Shown: positions 36,544-46,167, numbered from the stretch's first letter. The stretch: 64,000 nucleotides of DNA from Lichenicola sp964658455 (GCA_964658455.1 CAZZZA010000002.1:1-64000), one strand, 5' to 3'. Program-made: numbers and translations. The notes: generated by a model not told the origin, from the letters alone.

Positions 36544-37701
36544 TCACGAGAAGACGGTGTGGTAGAGCGCTGCGATGGCGGCGGCGTCGGCGATGCGGGG
36601 GTTGTTGGCCGGCGAGCCAGACGCCAGCGCCTGCTCGGCCATGGTCGGCACCAGCGCCGCCCAGCGCGCCGCATCGATCCCGTAGCGGGCCGGCGTCGGC
36701 ACCTCGAGCGCCTCGTTCATCGCAAGCAGCGCCTCGACCAGCGCCTGGCACGCCTGCGCCTCCGCCATCCCCGCGGTGGCGATCCCCATCGCCCGCGCGC
36801 AGTCGGCATAGCGCGCCGGCGCCGCGCCGATCGACCAGCGCGTCACCGCCGGCAGCAGCATCGCGTTCGACAGCCCGTGCGCGACATGGAAATGCGCGCC
36901 GATCGGCCGGCTCATGCCATGCACCAGCGCCACCGAACTGTTCGAGAACGCCATCCCCGCCTGCAGCGCGCCCAGCATCATCGCCGCACGCGCGTCGCGG
37001 TCCGACGGCGTGCGGCAGGCCCGCGCCAGGTTGGGCCAGATCGCCGCCAGGGCCGACAGCGCCAGCCCGTCGGTGAACGGGCTCGCCTGCCGCGACACGT
37101 AGGCCTCGATCGCATGGGTCGCGGCATCGAGCCCGGTATCGGCGGTCAGCCGCCATGGCTTGCTCAGGCTCAGCTCGTAATCGACGATCGCCACCGTCGG
37201 CAGGTAGGCGAGCCCGGCGCAGAGCATCTTCTCGGTGGTCGCCTCGTCGGTGATGACCGTGACCCGGGTCGCCTCCGAGCCGGTGCCGGCCGTGGTCGGG
37301 ATCGCGACGATCGGCAGGCCCGGCGCGTCCTGCACGTGCGGCACCTTCAGGTTCCGTGGCGTGGTGTCGTGCCGTGCCAGCACCGCGATCATCTTCGCGG
37401 TGTCGATCGGGCTGCCGCCGCCGAGCCCGATCACGCAGTCATGCGCGCCGCCGCGCAGCACCCCGAGCCCGGCCAGCACCGACGCCACCGTTGGGTCCGG
37501 CACCACCTGGTCGAACACCCGGGCGGCGATACCGGCCTCGCGCAGCACCGCCAGGGTGCGGTCCAGCACGCCGCTCCCGGCCATGAACGGATCGGTCACG
37601 ATCAGCGGCGCCGACACCCCGGCCTGCGCCAGCGCCCCGGGCAGGCCGGCCAGCGCGCCGCCGCCCACCCTTAGCACCCTCGGCAGATAGATCGGTTTCA
37701 T
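36544..37701 (-). CDS. Iron-containing alcohol dehydrogenase
   Basis: Group III Fe-dependent alcohol dehydrogenase, 385 residues, from ATG 37701 (MKPIYLPRVLRVGGGA). The NAD-binding GLGGGSPIDTAKM is near residue 95, PTTAGTGSEATRV near 140, and the metal ligands lie in DAATHAIEAY and in HGMSRPIGAHFHVAHG. The substrate may be a semialdehyde or hydroxy-acid feeding MmsA (for instance 3-hydroxyisobutyrate or 3-hydroxypropionate); this is inference from the gene order. It is divergent from a LysR gene that is probably its regulator. Confidence 0.88.
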   Translation of the reverse strand: MKPIYLPRVLRVGGGALAGLPGALAQAGVSAPLIVTDPFMAGSGVLDRTLAVLREAGIAARVFDQVVPDPTVASVLAGLGVLRGGAHDCVIGLGGGSPIDTAKMIAVLARHDTTPRNLKVPHVQDAPGLPIVAIPTTAGTGSEATRVTVITDEATTEKMLCAGLAYLPTVAIVDYELSLSKPWRLTADTGLDAATHAIEAYVSRQASPFTDGLALSALAAIWPNLARACRTPSDRDARAAMMLGALQAGMAFSNSSVALVHGMSRPIGAHFHVAHGLSNAMLLPAVTRWSIGAAPARYADCARAMGIATAGMAEAQACQALVEALLAMNEALEVPTPARYGIDAARWAALVPTMAEQALASGSPANNPRIADAAAIAALYHTVFS

Positions 37702-37760
37702 GGCGGCCAGCCTAAACCGCCGCCGGTGCCGACAAAACCGGGAGAAATCGCGCAGGGTCT

Positions 37761-37774
37761 GTGCAAATATGCAC
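37761..37774. promoter_or_regulatory. LysR-type operator between the Fe-ADH and lysR genes
   Basis: GTGCA-AATA-TGCAC is a perfect inverted repeat and contains the T-N11-A core of LysR-type sites. It lies in the 95-bp divergent gap, 23 bp before the lysR start and 60 bp before the dehydrogenase. Confidence 0.55.
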
Positions 37775-37796
37775 AAGGAGCGGAGGACGATCCGAC

Positions 37797-38702
37797 GTGG
37801 CGCACGGGCTGGACTGGAGCAACCTGCAATATTTCCACGAGGTGGCGCGCACCGGCACCTTGTCGGCCGCCGCCCGCCGGCTGCGCGCCGACCACGCCAC
37901 CGTTGGACGGCGGATCGAACTGCTGGAACGCGCGATCGGCGCCAAGCTGTTCGAGCGCCACGCGCGCGGCTACGGCCTGACCCGTCGCGGCGAGCAGCTG
38001 CTGGCCGTGGTCGAGGCGATGGAGCGCGAGGCGGCCGGCGCCTGGGACCGCTTCGCCGGCGGCGTCGGTGGCACGCTGCGCATCAGCACCCTGGAGGGGT
38101 TCGGCAACTACTTCCTCGCCCCGCGCATCGGCGGCCTGCTGCGCGACAACCCCGATCTCACCATCGAGTGGCAGACCATCCAGCAGCTGGTCTCGCTGTC
38201 GCGCCGCGAAGCCGACGTGACCATCACCCTGGCGCCGCCGCCGGCGGGACGCTTTATCTCGGAGAAGCTGACCGACTACAGACTGCTGATCTACGGCACC
38301 CGCGCCTATCTCGACCGGGCGCCCAGGCTCGACGGCCCGGCCGACCTCGCCAGCCAGACCTTCGCCGGCTACATCGACGACCTGGTCTTCACCCGTGGCC
38401 TGGACTATCTCGCCGGCCTGGCCGGCGACAGCGGCGCGGCGCTGCATGCGCGGCTGCAGAACTCCAGCCTTGGCGCCCAGATGGCCGCCACCCGCGCCGG
38501 GCTGTGCCTGTGCGTGCTGCCGGTGTTCGTCGCCGCCGCCTGCCCGGAGCTGATCCCGATCCTGCCCGACCGGATCGCGCTCACCCGCAGCTACTGGATG
38601 AGCATCGCCGCCGACCAGGCCGACAGCGCCAGGATCAGGCGGGTGAGCGGGTTCGTGCGCGAGGCGGTGGCGTCGGCGGCCGGCGTGTTCCACGACGGCT
38701 GA
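37797..38702 (+). CDS. LysR-family transcriptional regulator
   Basis: Start GTG 37797, chosen because GGAGG lies 10 nt upstream and the protein then begins MAHGLDWSNLQYFHEVARTG; 301 residues. The N-terminal winged HTH is clear (TLSAAARRLRADHATVGRRIELLERAIGAKLF, in part), and the effector domain covers residues 90-295. It probably controls the divergent Fe-dehydrogenase/mmsA pair. An upstream in-frame GTG at 37761 lies inside the operator and is unlikely. Confidence 0.88.
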   Translation: MAHGLDWSNLQYFHEVARTGTLSAAARRLRADHATVGRRIELLERAIGAKLFERHARGYGLTRRGEQLLAVVEAMEREAAGAWDRFAGGVGGTLRISTLEGFGNYFLAPRIGGLLRDNPDLTIEWQTIQQLVSLSRREADVTITLAPPPAGRFISEKLTDYRLLIYGTRAYLDRAPRLDGPADLASQTFAGYIDDLVFTRGLDYLAGLAGDSGAALHARLQNSSLGAQMAATRAGLCLCVLPVFVAAACPELIPILPDRIALTRSYWMSIAADQADSARIRRVSGFVREAVASAAGVFHDG

Positions 38703-38790
38703 CCGCGTGGCTGCAACTCCACGCGTCGGCCGGCGATCCAGCCAGCACGGGCGTGCCGCGCCCGTCCGATCCAGCACGAGGGGCCCGCCG

Positions 38791-39273
38791 ATGCGACCGA
38801 TCCTGGCCGGCACGCTGTCCTGGGGCGCGGTCGCCGCCGCGCAGGGGCTCGGGCTGGCGCTCTCGCCGACCCCGGCCGAGCCGCGCACCGCACTCTGGTA
38901 TGCCCGGCTGCGCAAGCCGTCCTTCACGCCGCCCGGGCCGGTGTTCGCGATCGCCTGGACCGGGCTCGACGGCCTGCTCGGCTATGCCGGCTACCGCCTG
39001 CTGGTCGCGCCGCCTGGCCGCTCGCGGCTTGTCGCGCTTGCCGCCTGGGGCCTGACCCTGCTCGGCCTGGCCGGGTTTCCGGTGGCGCTGTTCCGCCGCA
39101 AGCGGCTGGGCGAGGCGACCGGGGTCTCGGCGTTCACCGCCGCCGCCGCGATCGGCAGCGTCGCGGCCTCCGCGAGAATCGACCGCCGCGCCGGCCTCGC
39201 CGGCGTGCCGCTGGCGCTGTGGGCCTGCTTCGCCCTGCTCCTGCAGGAGGAAGTCTGGCGGCGTAACGTCTGA
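38791..39273 (+). CDS. tspO: TspO/MBR-family membrane protein
   Basis: Five-span membrane protein of the tryptophan-rich sensory protein/peripheral benzodiazepine receptor family, which binds porphyrins and takes part in stress control. Start ATG 38791 gives 160 residues. The hallmark WYARLRKPSFTPPGPVFAIAW lies near residues 35-55, and the spans are evenly spaced. It follows lysR by 88 bp; the upstream in-frame extension has no family similarity. Confidence 0.88.
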   Translation: MRPILAGTLSWGAVAAAQGLGLALSPTPAEPRTALWYARLRKPSFTPPGPVFAIAWTGLDGLLGYAGYRLLVAPPGRSRLVALAAWGLTLLGLAGFPVALFRRKRLGEATGVSAFTAAAAIGSVAASARIDRRAGLAGVPLALWACFALLLQEEVWRRNV

Positions 39274-39333
39274 GTGCTGCCGGCAACCCTGCCGCGGCGC
39301 CCGGGTTGACGGGGCTTCGACCGGAGGGGGCCG

Positions 39334-40350
39334 ATGGGGCGCATCATTCTCAAACCGCTCTCCAAGCAGCGCGTGGTCCTGACCGGCGGCACGTCGGGCA
39401 TCGGCCTCGTCACCGCCCGCATGCTGGCGCGGCACGGCGCCAGCCTGTTCCTGATCGCGCGCAACGAGCAGGCGCTGTCGACGGTCTGCGAGGAGATCAG
39501 GGCGCAGGGCGGCACCGCCGATTATGCGGTCGCCGACGTCGCCGACGCGGGCGCGCTGCGCGACACCGCCGCCGCCGCCGTGGCGCGCCTCGGCGGCATC
39601 GACAGCTGGGTGAACGATGCCGGCGCCTTCATCTACGGACGGCTCGACACGGTGACGCTCGAGGACCAGCGCCGGCTGTTCGACGTCGTCTATTGGGGCA
39701 CCGTCCATGGCAGCCTGGCCGCCGCCGCGGCGATGGGCGAGTCGGGCGGCGCGATCATCAATATCGGCAGCGTGCTGGGCGAGATCGCGATCCCGTACCA
39801 GGGGGCGTACTGCGCGGCGAAATTCGCGGTGAAGGGCTTCACCGAGGCGTTCCGCCGCGAGGTGCTGGCGGCGCGGCAGCCGATCGCCGTGACCCTGATC
39901 AAGCCGGCGGCGATCAACACGCCGTTCACCGACCATGCGCGCAACCGCATCGGCGCGCCCGGCACCCGCAACCCGCCGCCGGCCTACGACCCGCATCTGG
40001 TCGCCCGCGCCGTGATCCATGCCTGCGCGACGCCGACCCGCGATCTCACCATCGGCGGCGCCGGCGGCATCAGCCTGATCGTCGGCAATTTCCTAGCACC
40101 GCGTCTCACCGACCGGCTGTTCGCGCGGATCGGGCGCGCCAGCATGACCACCGGCGACGCCGGCGATCCGGCGATGCGCGACAATCTCCACGCGCCGCGC
40201 CACGATCTCTCGGAGAGCAGCAGCCTGCGCCCGTTCACCCGCAGGACCAGCCTGGCGCTCGAGGCGCAGCTCCGGCCGGGCGCGACGCTGGCGGTGACGG
40301 CCGCGATCATCGCCCTGGCGGCGGGCCGGTTGCGGCGCCGGGCCGGCTGA
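39334..40350 (+). CDS. Short-chain dehydrogenase with C-terminal membrane helix
   Basis: Classical SDR with the cofactor motif TGGTSGIGLVTARMLA near residue 17, NDAG near 90, catalytic Ser in NIGSVLGE and YCAAK near 160. At 338 residues it is longer than a core SDR (about 250); the extra C-terminal part ends in one hydrophobic helix and a basic tail (RLRRRAG), suggesting membrane attachment. The ATG has a GGAGG about 10 nt before it. It converges on iolB with an 11-bp gap. Substrate is unknown. Confidence 0.85.
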   Translation: MGRIILKPLSKQRVVLTGGTSGIGLVTARMLARHGASLFLIARNEQALSTVCEEIRAQGGTADYAVADVADAGALRDTAAAAVARLGGIDSWVNDAGAFIYGRLDTVTLEDQRRLFDVVYWGTVHGSLAAAAAMGESGGAIINIGSVLGEIAIPYQGAYCAAKFAVKGFTEAFRREVLAARQPIAVTLIKPAAINTPFTDHARNRIGAPGTRNPPPAYDPHLVARAVIHACATPTRDLTIGGAGGISLIVGNFLAPRLTDRLFARIGRASMTTGDAGDPAMRDNLHAPRHDLSESSSLRPFTRRTSLALEAQLRPGATLAVTAAIIALAAGRLRRRAG

Positions 40351-40361
40351 GACGCCGCTGT

Positions 40362-41153
40362 TCAGTACGGCAGATGGGCGTGGTCAGGGTCCATGCTGAA
40401 CTTCCACAGCTTCACCGGGCCGGCCATCACGTTCAGGTAGTACAGGTCGAAGCCGTGCGGCGCGCCGACCGGGTGGTAGCCTTTCGGCACCAGCACCACG
40501 TCGCGGTCGCCGATCGCCATCGTCTCGTCCAGCGTGCCGTCCTTGGTATAGACGCGCTGCACCGCGAAGCCGGAACCGCGCTTGAGCCGGTGGTAGTACG
40601 TCTCCTCCAGATAGGTCTCGTTCGGCACGTCGTCGGTATCGTGCTTGTGCGGCGGGTAGGACGACCAGTGCCCGCCCGGCGTGATCACCTCCACCACCAG
40701 CAGGTTCTCGGCGATGTCGCTGGTGTCGGGCAGGATGTTGCGCACATGGCGCAGGTTGGTGCCGGTCCCGCGATCCAGCGCTGTGACATCAGACGGCGCG
40801 ATCACCCTGACCGGCCGCCCGCCCCTGGCCGGCGCCGCGCAGACCGCCAACTCGACCGGGCCCACCGCCGTCACCGTCACCGGCGTGTGCGGCGGCACAT
40901 AGACCGACCAGGGCAGGCCGTCGAACGGGCTGGCCCGCTCGCCGATCGTCCCGCACGCCGTCTCCCCGGCCTCCACCTTGGCGCGGCCCGCCACCAGCAC
41001 CAGGCAGTATTCGGTGTCCTCGCCATACAGGCCGAGCCGCTGCCCGTCCGCTAGGTCATGCACCGCGAAGCCGACATGCGACCAGCCGGCATTCTTCGGC
41101 GTGATGTCATGGACCTTGCCGCCGGGCAGGCGGCGTCGCAGCAGAGGGCTCAT
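40362..41153 (-). CDS. iolB: 5-deoxy-glucuronate isomerase
   Basis: Isomerises 5-deoxy-D-glucuronate to 2-deoxy-5-keto-gluconate in myo-inositol degradation. At 263 residues, a bicupin; the metal-binding signature is PPHKHD with YLEETYYHRLKRGSGFAVQRVY (in part), and PKGYHPVGAPHGFDLYYLNVMAG near the C-terminus. Start ATG 41153 gives MSPLLRRRLPGGKVHDITP. It lies 25 bp after iolD on the same strand. Confidence 0.95.
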   Translation of the reverse strand: MSPLLRRRLPGGKVHDITPKNAGWSHVGFAVHDLADGQRLGLYGEDTEYCLVLVAGRAKVEAGETACGTIGERASPFDGLPWSVYVPPHTPVTVTAVGPVELAVCAAPARGGRPVRVIAPSDVTALDRGTGTNLRHVRNILPDTSDIAENLLVVEVITPGGHWSSYPPHKHDTDDVPNETYLEETYYHRLKRGSGFAVQRVYTKDGTLDETMAIGDRDVVLVPKGYHPVGAPHGFDLYYLNVMAGPVKLWKFSMDPDHAHLPY

Positions 41154-41178
41154 CGGATCCTGCTCCCGTGGGCCGGGG

Positions 41179-43038
41179 CTAGTTGCCCAGCCATTGCCTG
41201 GTCCTGGCGGTCTCGTAGGCGGTGCGCGCGGCGGCGACCGGCGCCCGCGCCGAGACCTCCGGTATCGCCACGTCCCACCAATGGCCGCCGGCATCGGTGG
41301 TCGCCACCGGATCGGTCTCGATCAGGATCACGCTGGTGCGGCTGGCGCTTCGTGCCCGGCCGATCGCCGCCTCCAGGGCCGCCACGTCCGCCACCTTCTC
41401 CGACAGCGCGCCGAGCCCGCGCGCATGCGCCACGAAATCGATCTCGGGGAATGCCGCCATCGCCTGGCTGTCCTTCCAGAGATTGTTGAACGGCGCGCCG
41501 CCGCAGGCCTGCTGCAGGCGATTGATGCAGCCATAGCCGTGATTGTCGAGCAGCACGACGATCAGGCGCTGGCCGAGCATCACCGAGGTGGCGATCTCGG
41601 AGTTCAGCATCAGGTACGAGCCGTCGCCGACCATCACCACGACCTCCCGCGACGGGTCGGCCATCTTCACGCCGAGCGCGCCGGCCAGCTCGTATCCCAT
41701 GCAGGAGAAGCCGTATTCCATGTGGTAGCCGCCGGGCCGGCCCGGCCGCCAATGTTTCTGCAGCTCCGCCGGCAGGCCGCCGGCGGCGCACACCACCACG
41801 TCCGACGGCAGCGCGGCGCGCTGCACCGCGCCGATCACCTGCGCGTCGGAAGGCAGCGTCGCCTGGTCCGCCGCCGGTGCGGCGGTATAGGCGGCGGCGG
41901 CCAGGTCCCAGTCGCGCCGCTCAGCCTCGGCCCGTTCGGTCCAGCCCGGGTCCGGCCGCCAGTCGCCCAGCGCCGCATCGAGCGCGGCCAGCGCCGCCCT
42001 GGCATCGGCGACGAGCGCGATCGCGCCATGCTTGCCGGCATCGAACGGCTGCACGTTGATCGACACGATGGTGCGCGCGCTGCCGGCGAACAGCGCCCAC
42101 GAGCCGGTGGTGAAATCCTGCAGCCTGGTGCCGACCGCGATCACCAGGTCGCAGCCCGCCGCCATCGCGTTGGCCGAGGCGGTGCCGCTGACGCCGACCC
42201 CGCCCATCGCCATGGCGCGCGACCCAGCCAGCGCCGACTTGCCGGCCTGGGTCTCGCCCGCCGGCACCCCGCGCGCATCGCAGAACGACGACAGCGCGGT
42301 CTGCGCGCCGGAATACAGCACCCCGCCGCCGGCGATCAGCATCGGCCGCCGCGCGGCCCGGATCGCCGCCACCGCCTGCTCCAGCTCGACCGGGTCGCAA
42401 GGCGGCCGGCGGATCCGGTGCAGCCGGGTCTCGAACAGGTGCGCCGGATAGTCGAACGCCTCGGCCTGGACGTCCTGGCACAGCGACAGCGTCACCGGTC
42501 CGCATTCCGCCGGATCGGTCAGCACCGCCATCGCCCGCAAGAACGCTGGGATGAGCTGCTCGGGCCGGGTGATGCGGTCGAAATAGCGCGAGACCGGCCG
42601 GAACGCGTCGTTCGCGCTCACCGTGCCGTCGCCGAAATCCTCGATCTGCTGCAGCACCGGGTCGGGGGTGCGGCCGGCGAACACGTCGGCCGGCAGCAGC
42701 AGCAGCGGCAGGCGGTTGACGTGCGCCACCGCGGCGCCGGTCACCATGTTCAGCGCCCCCGGCCCGATCGAGCTGGTCACCGCCATCGCCCGCCGGCGCA
42801 TCGACGCCTTGGCGAACGCGGTCGCGGCATGCACCATGCCCTGCTCGTTATGCGCGCGCAGCGTCGGTATTGCGTCGCGCATGCCATGCAGTGCCTCGCC
42901 GAGCCCGGCGACGTTGCCGTGGCCGAAGATCGCCCAGACGCCGGCGAAGAACGGCACCGTCTCGCCGTCTATCTCCGTGGTCTGCGCGGCCATGGCGCGG
43001 ACCAGCGCCTGCGCCATGGTCAGTCTGATGGTCGTCAC
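41179..43038 (-). CDS. iolD: 3D-(3,5/4)-trihydroxycyclohexane-1,2-dione hydrolase
   Basis: ThDP-dependent ring-opening enzyme of inositol catabolism that yields 5-deoxy-glucuronate, the IolB substrate. At 619 residues it has the normal ThDP-enzyme layout: the PYR domain with catalytic Glu in AHNEQGMVHAA, a central domain, and the PP domain with the ThDP/Mg motif GDGSYLMLNSEIATSVMLGQ and DNHGYGCINRLQ. The gene lies 52 bp after the iolC fusion. Confidence 0.95.
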   Translation of the reverse strand: MTTIRLTMAQALVRAMAAQTTEIDGETVPFFAGVWAIFGHGNVAGLGEALHGMRDAIPTLRAHNEQGMVHAATAFAKASMRRRAMAVTSSIGPGALNMVTGAAVAHVNRLPLLLLPADVFAGRTPDPVLQQIEDFGDGTVSANDAFRPVSRYFDRITRPEQLIPAFLRAMAVLTDPAECGPVTLSLCQDVQAEAFDYPAHLFETRLHRIRRPPCDPVELEQAVAAIRAARRPMLIAGGGVLYSGAQTALSSFCDARGVPAGETQAGKSALAGSRAMAMGGVGVSGTASANAMAAGCDLVIAVGTRLQDFTTGSWALFAGSARTIVSINVQPFDAGKHGAIALVADARAALAALDAALGDWRPDPGWTERAEAERRDWDLAAAAYTAAPAADQATLPSDAQVIGAVQRAALPSDVVVCAAGGLPAELQKHWRPGRPGGYHMEYGFSCMGYELAGALGVKMADPSREVVVMVGDGSYLMLNSEIATSVMLGQRLIVVLLDNHGYGCINRLQQACGGAPFNNLWKDSQAMAAFPEIDFVAHARGLGALSEKVADVAALEAAIGRARSASRTSVILIETDPVATTDAGGHWWDVAIPEVSARAPVAAARTAYETARTRQWLGN

Positions 43039-43090
43039 GACGCCGTCTCCTGCTGCTGCACCGTCGCCCGGCGACGCGGTCGATGCCGGA

Positions 43091-45019
43091 TCAAGCGGCC
43101 GGCCGGGCGGCGTTCCAGGCCGCCACCAGCGCCGCGAACCGTGCCGCCATCTGCTCCACCGCCTGCGCGTCGTCGATGCTGCCCGCCATCCAGGCGCGCG
43201 CCGGCTCGATGAAGATGGTGCGGCCGATCGCGAAGCCGCGCACCAGCGGCACCGCGGCGGCGGCCTCGAACGCCGCCACCAGCGCCGCCTCCGGCGCCTC
43301 CAGCCCGAGCATCACGATGCCGCGGCAGAGCGGGTCGTTGTCGGCGATCACCTGCGCGGTGCTGCGCCAGGCGGCGCTGTCCTGCTGCGGCTCGAGCTTC
43401 CACCAGTCCGGCCGCAAGCCGATCGCATAGAGCCGGGTCAGCACCCGGGCGATGGTGTCCGGCAGCAGGTCGCCATGCTTGCCGGCGATGATCTCGACCA
43501 GCAGGTCGCGGCCGAGACGGCGGCAGGCATCCTGCGCCCGCAGCAACTCGCGTTCCTGCTGCAGCCGCAGCGCCGGATCGTCGTCGGGATGGTAGAAGCA
43601 CAGGCACTTGATCACCTGCTCGGACGGCCATTCCAGCAGCGCCGCGCCCAGGCTGCCGGACGCCGTGCCGTCCGGCCCGCTCTCGAACTCGAGCGGCCGC
43701 GAGCCGGTGCGTTCGACCGGCCGCGCCACCCACAGCCCGGCATGCGACGCCGCGAACAGCGCCTCGCGCCCGTAGCGGCCGTCCAGGAACATGCCGAACC
43801 CCTTGCGTCCGGCCGCGACCTGCGCCGCCGCCCGCACCGCCAGCAGCTTGAACGCGGCGATCCGGTCGCGCGGCACGCCGGCCTGGTCCGCGACCGCCTC
43901 GAGCTGCAGCCGGTGATCGCAGGCCAGCGCCATGATCGGCGTCGCCTGCGCGCGGCGCGTGGTCGCCCAGTGCAGGTGGTTCAGCGTCGCGTCGTGACGC
44001 AGCCCGCGATGCGCGCTGCCATGATCGAGGAAATGCTGCAGCTCGGCGAAGGTCGGGATCTCGGGCGAGCACAGCAGCCGCGACACCGCGAACGCGCCGC
44101 ACGCATTGGCATAGGCGCAGCAGGTCTCGAGCGGCAGCGCGCGCAGCCAGCCGCGCAGGAACCCGGACATGAACGCGTCGCCGGCGCCGAGCGTGTTGTA
44201 GACCTCGACTGGAAAGCCCGGTCCCTTGATCCCGTCCTCGATGGAGTCCGGGATCGCGCCCGGGAACACCACGCAGCCCATCGGGCCGCGCTTGGCGACG
44301 ATGGTGGCATCTGGCGCCAGCGCCCGGATCGCCCGGATCGCGCCCAGGCTGTCCTCGCTGCCGCCGGCGATGTGCAGCTCCTCCTCGGTGCCGACGATCA
44401 GGTCGCAGTCCGGCAGGATCGCGGCCAGCCGCGCGGTGACGGATTCGGCGCGGATATAGCGGTTCTCGCCGTCGCCATGGCCGGACAGGCCCCAGAGATT
44501 GGGCCGGTAGTCGATGTCGAGGATCACCTTGCCGCCATTGCCCCGCGCCAGCGCCATCGCCCGGCGCTGCGCCGCCGCGTTGTGCGGGCGGGCGAAATGG
44601 GTCCCGGTGACCAGGACCGCGCCGGTGCGGGCGATCAGCGCCGGATCGATGTCGATCTCGTCCAGCGCGCCGTCGGCGCAGTCGCTGCGGTAGAAGATCA
44701 GCGGGAAGCTGCTGCTGTCGCGCACGCCCAGGATCGCCAGCGCGGTCAGGCGGTCCGGGTCGGTATGCACGCCATCGACCGCGACCCCTTCGCGCCCCAG
44801 CTGCTCGCGGATGAAGCGGCCGAGATGCTCGTCGCCGACCCGCGTGATCAGCCCGGAGCGCAGGCCGAGCCGCGCGGTGCCGATGGCGATGTTGGCCGGA
44901 CAGCCGCCGACCGCCTTGCTGAAGCTGTCCATGTCCTCGAGCCGGGAGCCGATCTGCTGCCCGTACAGATCGACCGACGAGCGGCCGATCGTCACCACAT
45001 CGAGCCTGTCACCGCCCAT
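43091..45019 (-). CDS. iolC: Bifunctional 5-dehydro-2-deoxygluconokinase / DUF2090 aldolase fusion
   Basis: Two consecutive inositol steps in one chain of 642 residues. Residues about 1-330 are a PfkB-type kinase (DVVTIGRSSVDLYG at the start, VGGCPANIAIG, and the catalytic NTLGAGDAFMSGF near 285). The remainder is a DUF2090 domain (MALACDHRLQLEA, KCLCFYHPDDDPALR, WWKLEPQ), the part thought to act as the deoxygluconate-phosphate aldolase (IolJ role). This fusion is common in alphaproteobacteria. Start ATG 45019 has GGGGAG 6 nt before it. It is the first gene of iolC-iolD-iolB. Confidence 0.93.
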   Translation of the reverse strand: MGGDRLDVVTIGRSSVDLYGQQIGSRLEDMDSFSKAVGGCPANIAIGTARLGLRSGLITRVGDEHLGRFIREQLGREGVAVDGVHTDPDRLTALAILGVRDSSSFPLIFYRSDCADGALDEIDIDPALIARTGAVLVTGTHFARPHNAAAQRRAMALARGNGGKVILDIDYRPNLWGLSGHGDGENRYIRAESVTARLAAILPDCDLIVGTEEELHIAGGSEDSLGAIRAIRALAPDATIVAKRGPMGCVVFPGAIPDSIEDGIKGPGFPVEVYNTLGAGDAFMSGFLRGWLRALPLETCCAYANACGAFAVSRLLCSPEIPTFAELQHFLDHGSAHRGLRHDATLNHLHWATTRRAQATPIMALACDHRLQLEAVADQAGVPRDRIAAFKLLAVRAAAQVAAGRKGFGMFLDGRYGREALFAASHAGLWVARPVERTGSRPLEFESGPDGTASGSLGAALLEWPSEQVIKCLCFYHPDDDPALRLQQERELLRAQDACRRLGRDLLVEIIAGKHGDLLPDTIARVLTRLYAIGLRPDWWKLEPQQDSAAWRSTAQVIADNDPLCRGIVMLGLEAPEAALVAAFEAAAAVPLVRGFAIGRTIFIEPARAWMAGSIDDAQAVEQMAARFAALVAAWNAARPAA

Positions 45020-45045
45020 CTCGGACTCCCCGCGCCGTGCCGCTC

Positions 45046-45087
45046 CATATATTCCGCATTGTGGCAGAGATGGAACTGTATTTCCAT
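45046..45087 (-). promoter_or_regulatory. Promoter and IolR-type operator of iolC-iolD-iolB
   Basis: On the minus strand, TTCCAT (45075-45070) and TATATG (45051-45046) with an 18-bp spacer form a plausible promoter 27 bp before iolC. Its -35 box is part of a perfect inverted repeat, ATGGAA-N6-TTCCAT, at 45070-45087. This contains GGAA-N6-TTCC, the reported motif of RpiR-type IolR. Repressor bound there would cover the -35 region. Confidence 0.6.
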
Positions 45088-45126
45088 TCTCGCCGTCGGT
45101 GGAGCGGGCGGTGCGGCGGTCCGGCG

Positions 45127-46167
45127 TCAGCCCCGGACGGCGAAACCCGCGAACAGCGCGTCGACCGCCGCCGGATCGAGCCCGGCCAGGGTCGGTGGCT
45201 GCCAGGCGGGATTGCGGTCCTTGTCCAGCAGCGCTGCCCGCACCCCCTCGACGAAATCGTGCCGCCTGATCATCCCGGCGGCGAGATGATGTTCCAGCGC
45301 CAGGCAGGCCGACAGCGAGCCGAGCCCGGACGCCAGCCGCAGTGCCCGCAAGGTGACCGCGACCGACATCGGACAGACCGTCTCGATCCGGGACGCGGCC
45401 GCCTGCGCCGCCGGATCGGCATGCGCGCGCAGCGCCGCCACGATCGAGGCGGCGCTGTTGTGCCGGTAGCATTCGGCGATCCAGGCGGGGGCGACGCAGA
45501 ACCCCTCGCGGTCCGGCGGGCTGGCGAGGCCGGCCACCACCGCGTCGATCGCCGCCCGGTCCGCGCAACCGCCGAGCGCCAGCGTCAGCTCGTCCAGCCG
45601 TTCGGCGCGCAGATGATGGTCGGCGAGCCCGCAGGCGATGGCGTCGAAGGCGGTGAGGGTGGTGCCGGTCAGCGCGGCATGGGTGCCGAGCTGGTCCGGG
45701 GCGCGGGCCAGCAGCCAGCAGCCGCCGACATCGGGCAGGAAGCCGATGCCGACCTCCGGCATCGCCAGCCTGGTGCGCTCGGTGACGATGCGCACTGCGC
45801 CGTGCGCCGACACCCCGACGCCGCCGCCCATGACGATCCCGTCCATCAGCGCGATATAGGGTTTGGCGTAGGCGGCGATGCGGGCGTTCAGCGCGTATTC
45901 GATCGCCAGGTAGCGGTCCGCCTGCGCCGCCTCGCCGTCCCTGACGTTGCGCTGCATGACGCGGATGTCGCCGCCGGCGCACAGGCCGCGCGGCCCGGCG
46001 CCGTCGATCAGCACCGCGACGACCGCCGGGTCGTGCTCCCAGTCGGTCAGCGCCCGGTCGATCGCCTCGATCATAGCGAGATTGAGCGCATTGAGCGCCG
46101 ATGGCCGGTTCAGGGTGATCCGGCCGAGCCTACCGTCGCGTCGGATCACGGTCTCGGCTTCATGCAT
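45127..46167 (-). CDS. 3-hydroxyisobutyryl-CoA hydrolase (crotonase fold)
   Basis: Enoyl-CoA hydratase/isomerase superfamily, 346 residues, in the long HIBYL-CoA hydrolase subgroup rather than the 260-residue hydratases. The N-terminal crotonase core has RITLNRPSALNALN, GAGPRGLCAGGDIRVM and GIVMGGGVGVSAHGAVRI with the catalytic Glu in MPEVGIGFLPDVGG. The C-terminal extension holds SVAVTLRALR and LALEHHLAAGMIRRHDFVEGVRAALLDKDRNPAW (in part). It would feed valine breakdown towards MmsA. Confidence 0.88.
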   Translation of the reverse strand: MHEAETVIRRDGRLGRITLNRPSALNALNLAMIEAIDRALTDWEHDPAVVAVLIDGAGPRGLCAGGDIRVMQRNVRDGEAAQADRYLAIEYALNARIAAYAKPYIALMDGIVMGGGVGVSAHGAVRIVTERTRLAMPEVGIGFLPDVGGCWLLARAPDQLGTHAALTGTTLTAFDAIACGLADHHLRAERLDELTLALGGCADRAAIDAVVAGLASPPDREGFCVAPAWIAECYRHNSAASIVAALRAHADPAAQAAASRIETVCPMSVAVTLRALRLASGLGSLSACLALEHHLAAGMIRRHDFVEGVRAALLDKDRNPAWQPPTLAGLDPAAVDALFAGFAVRG

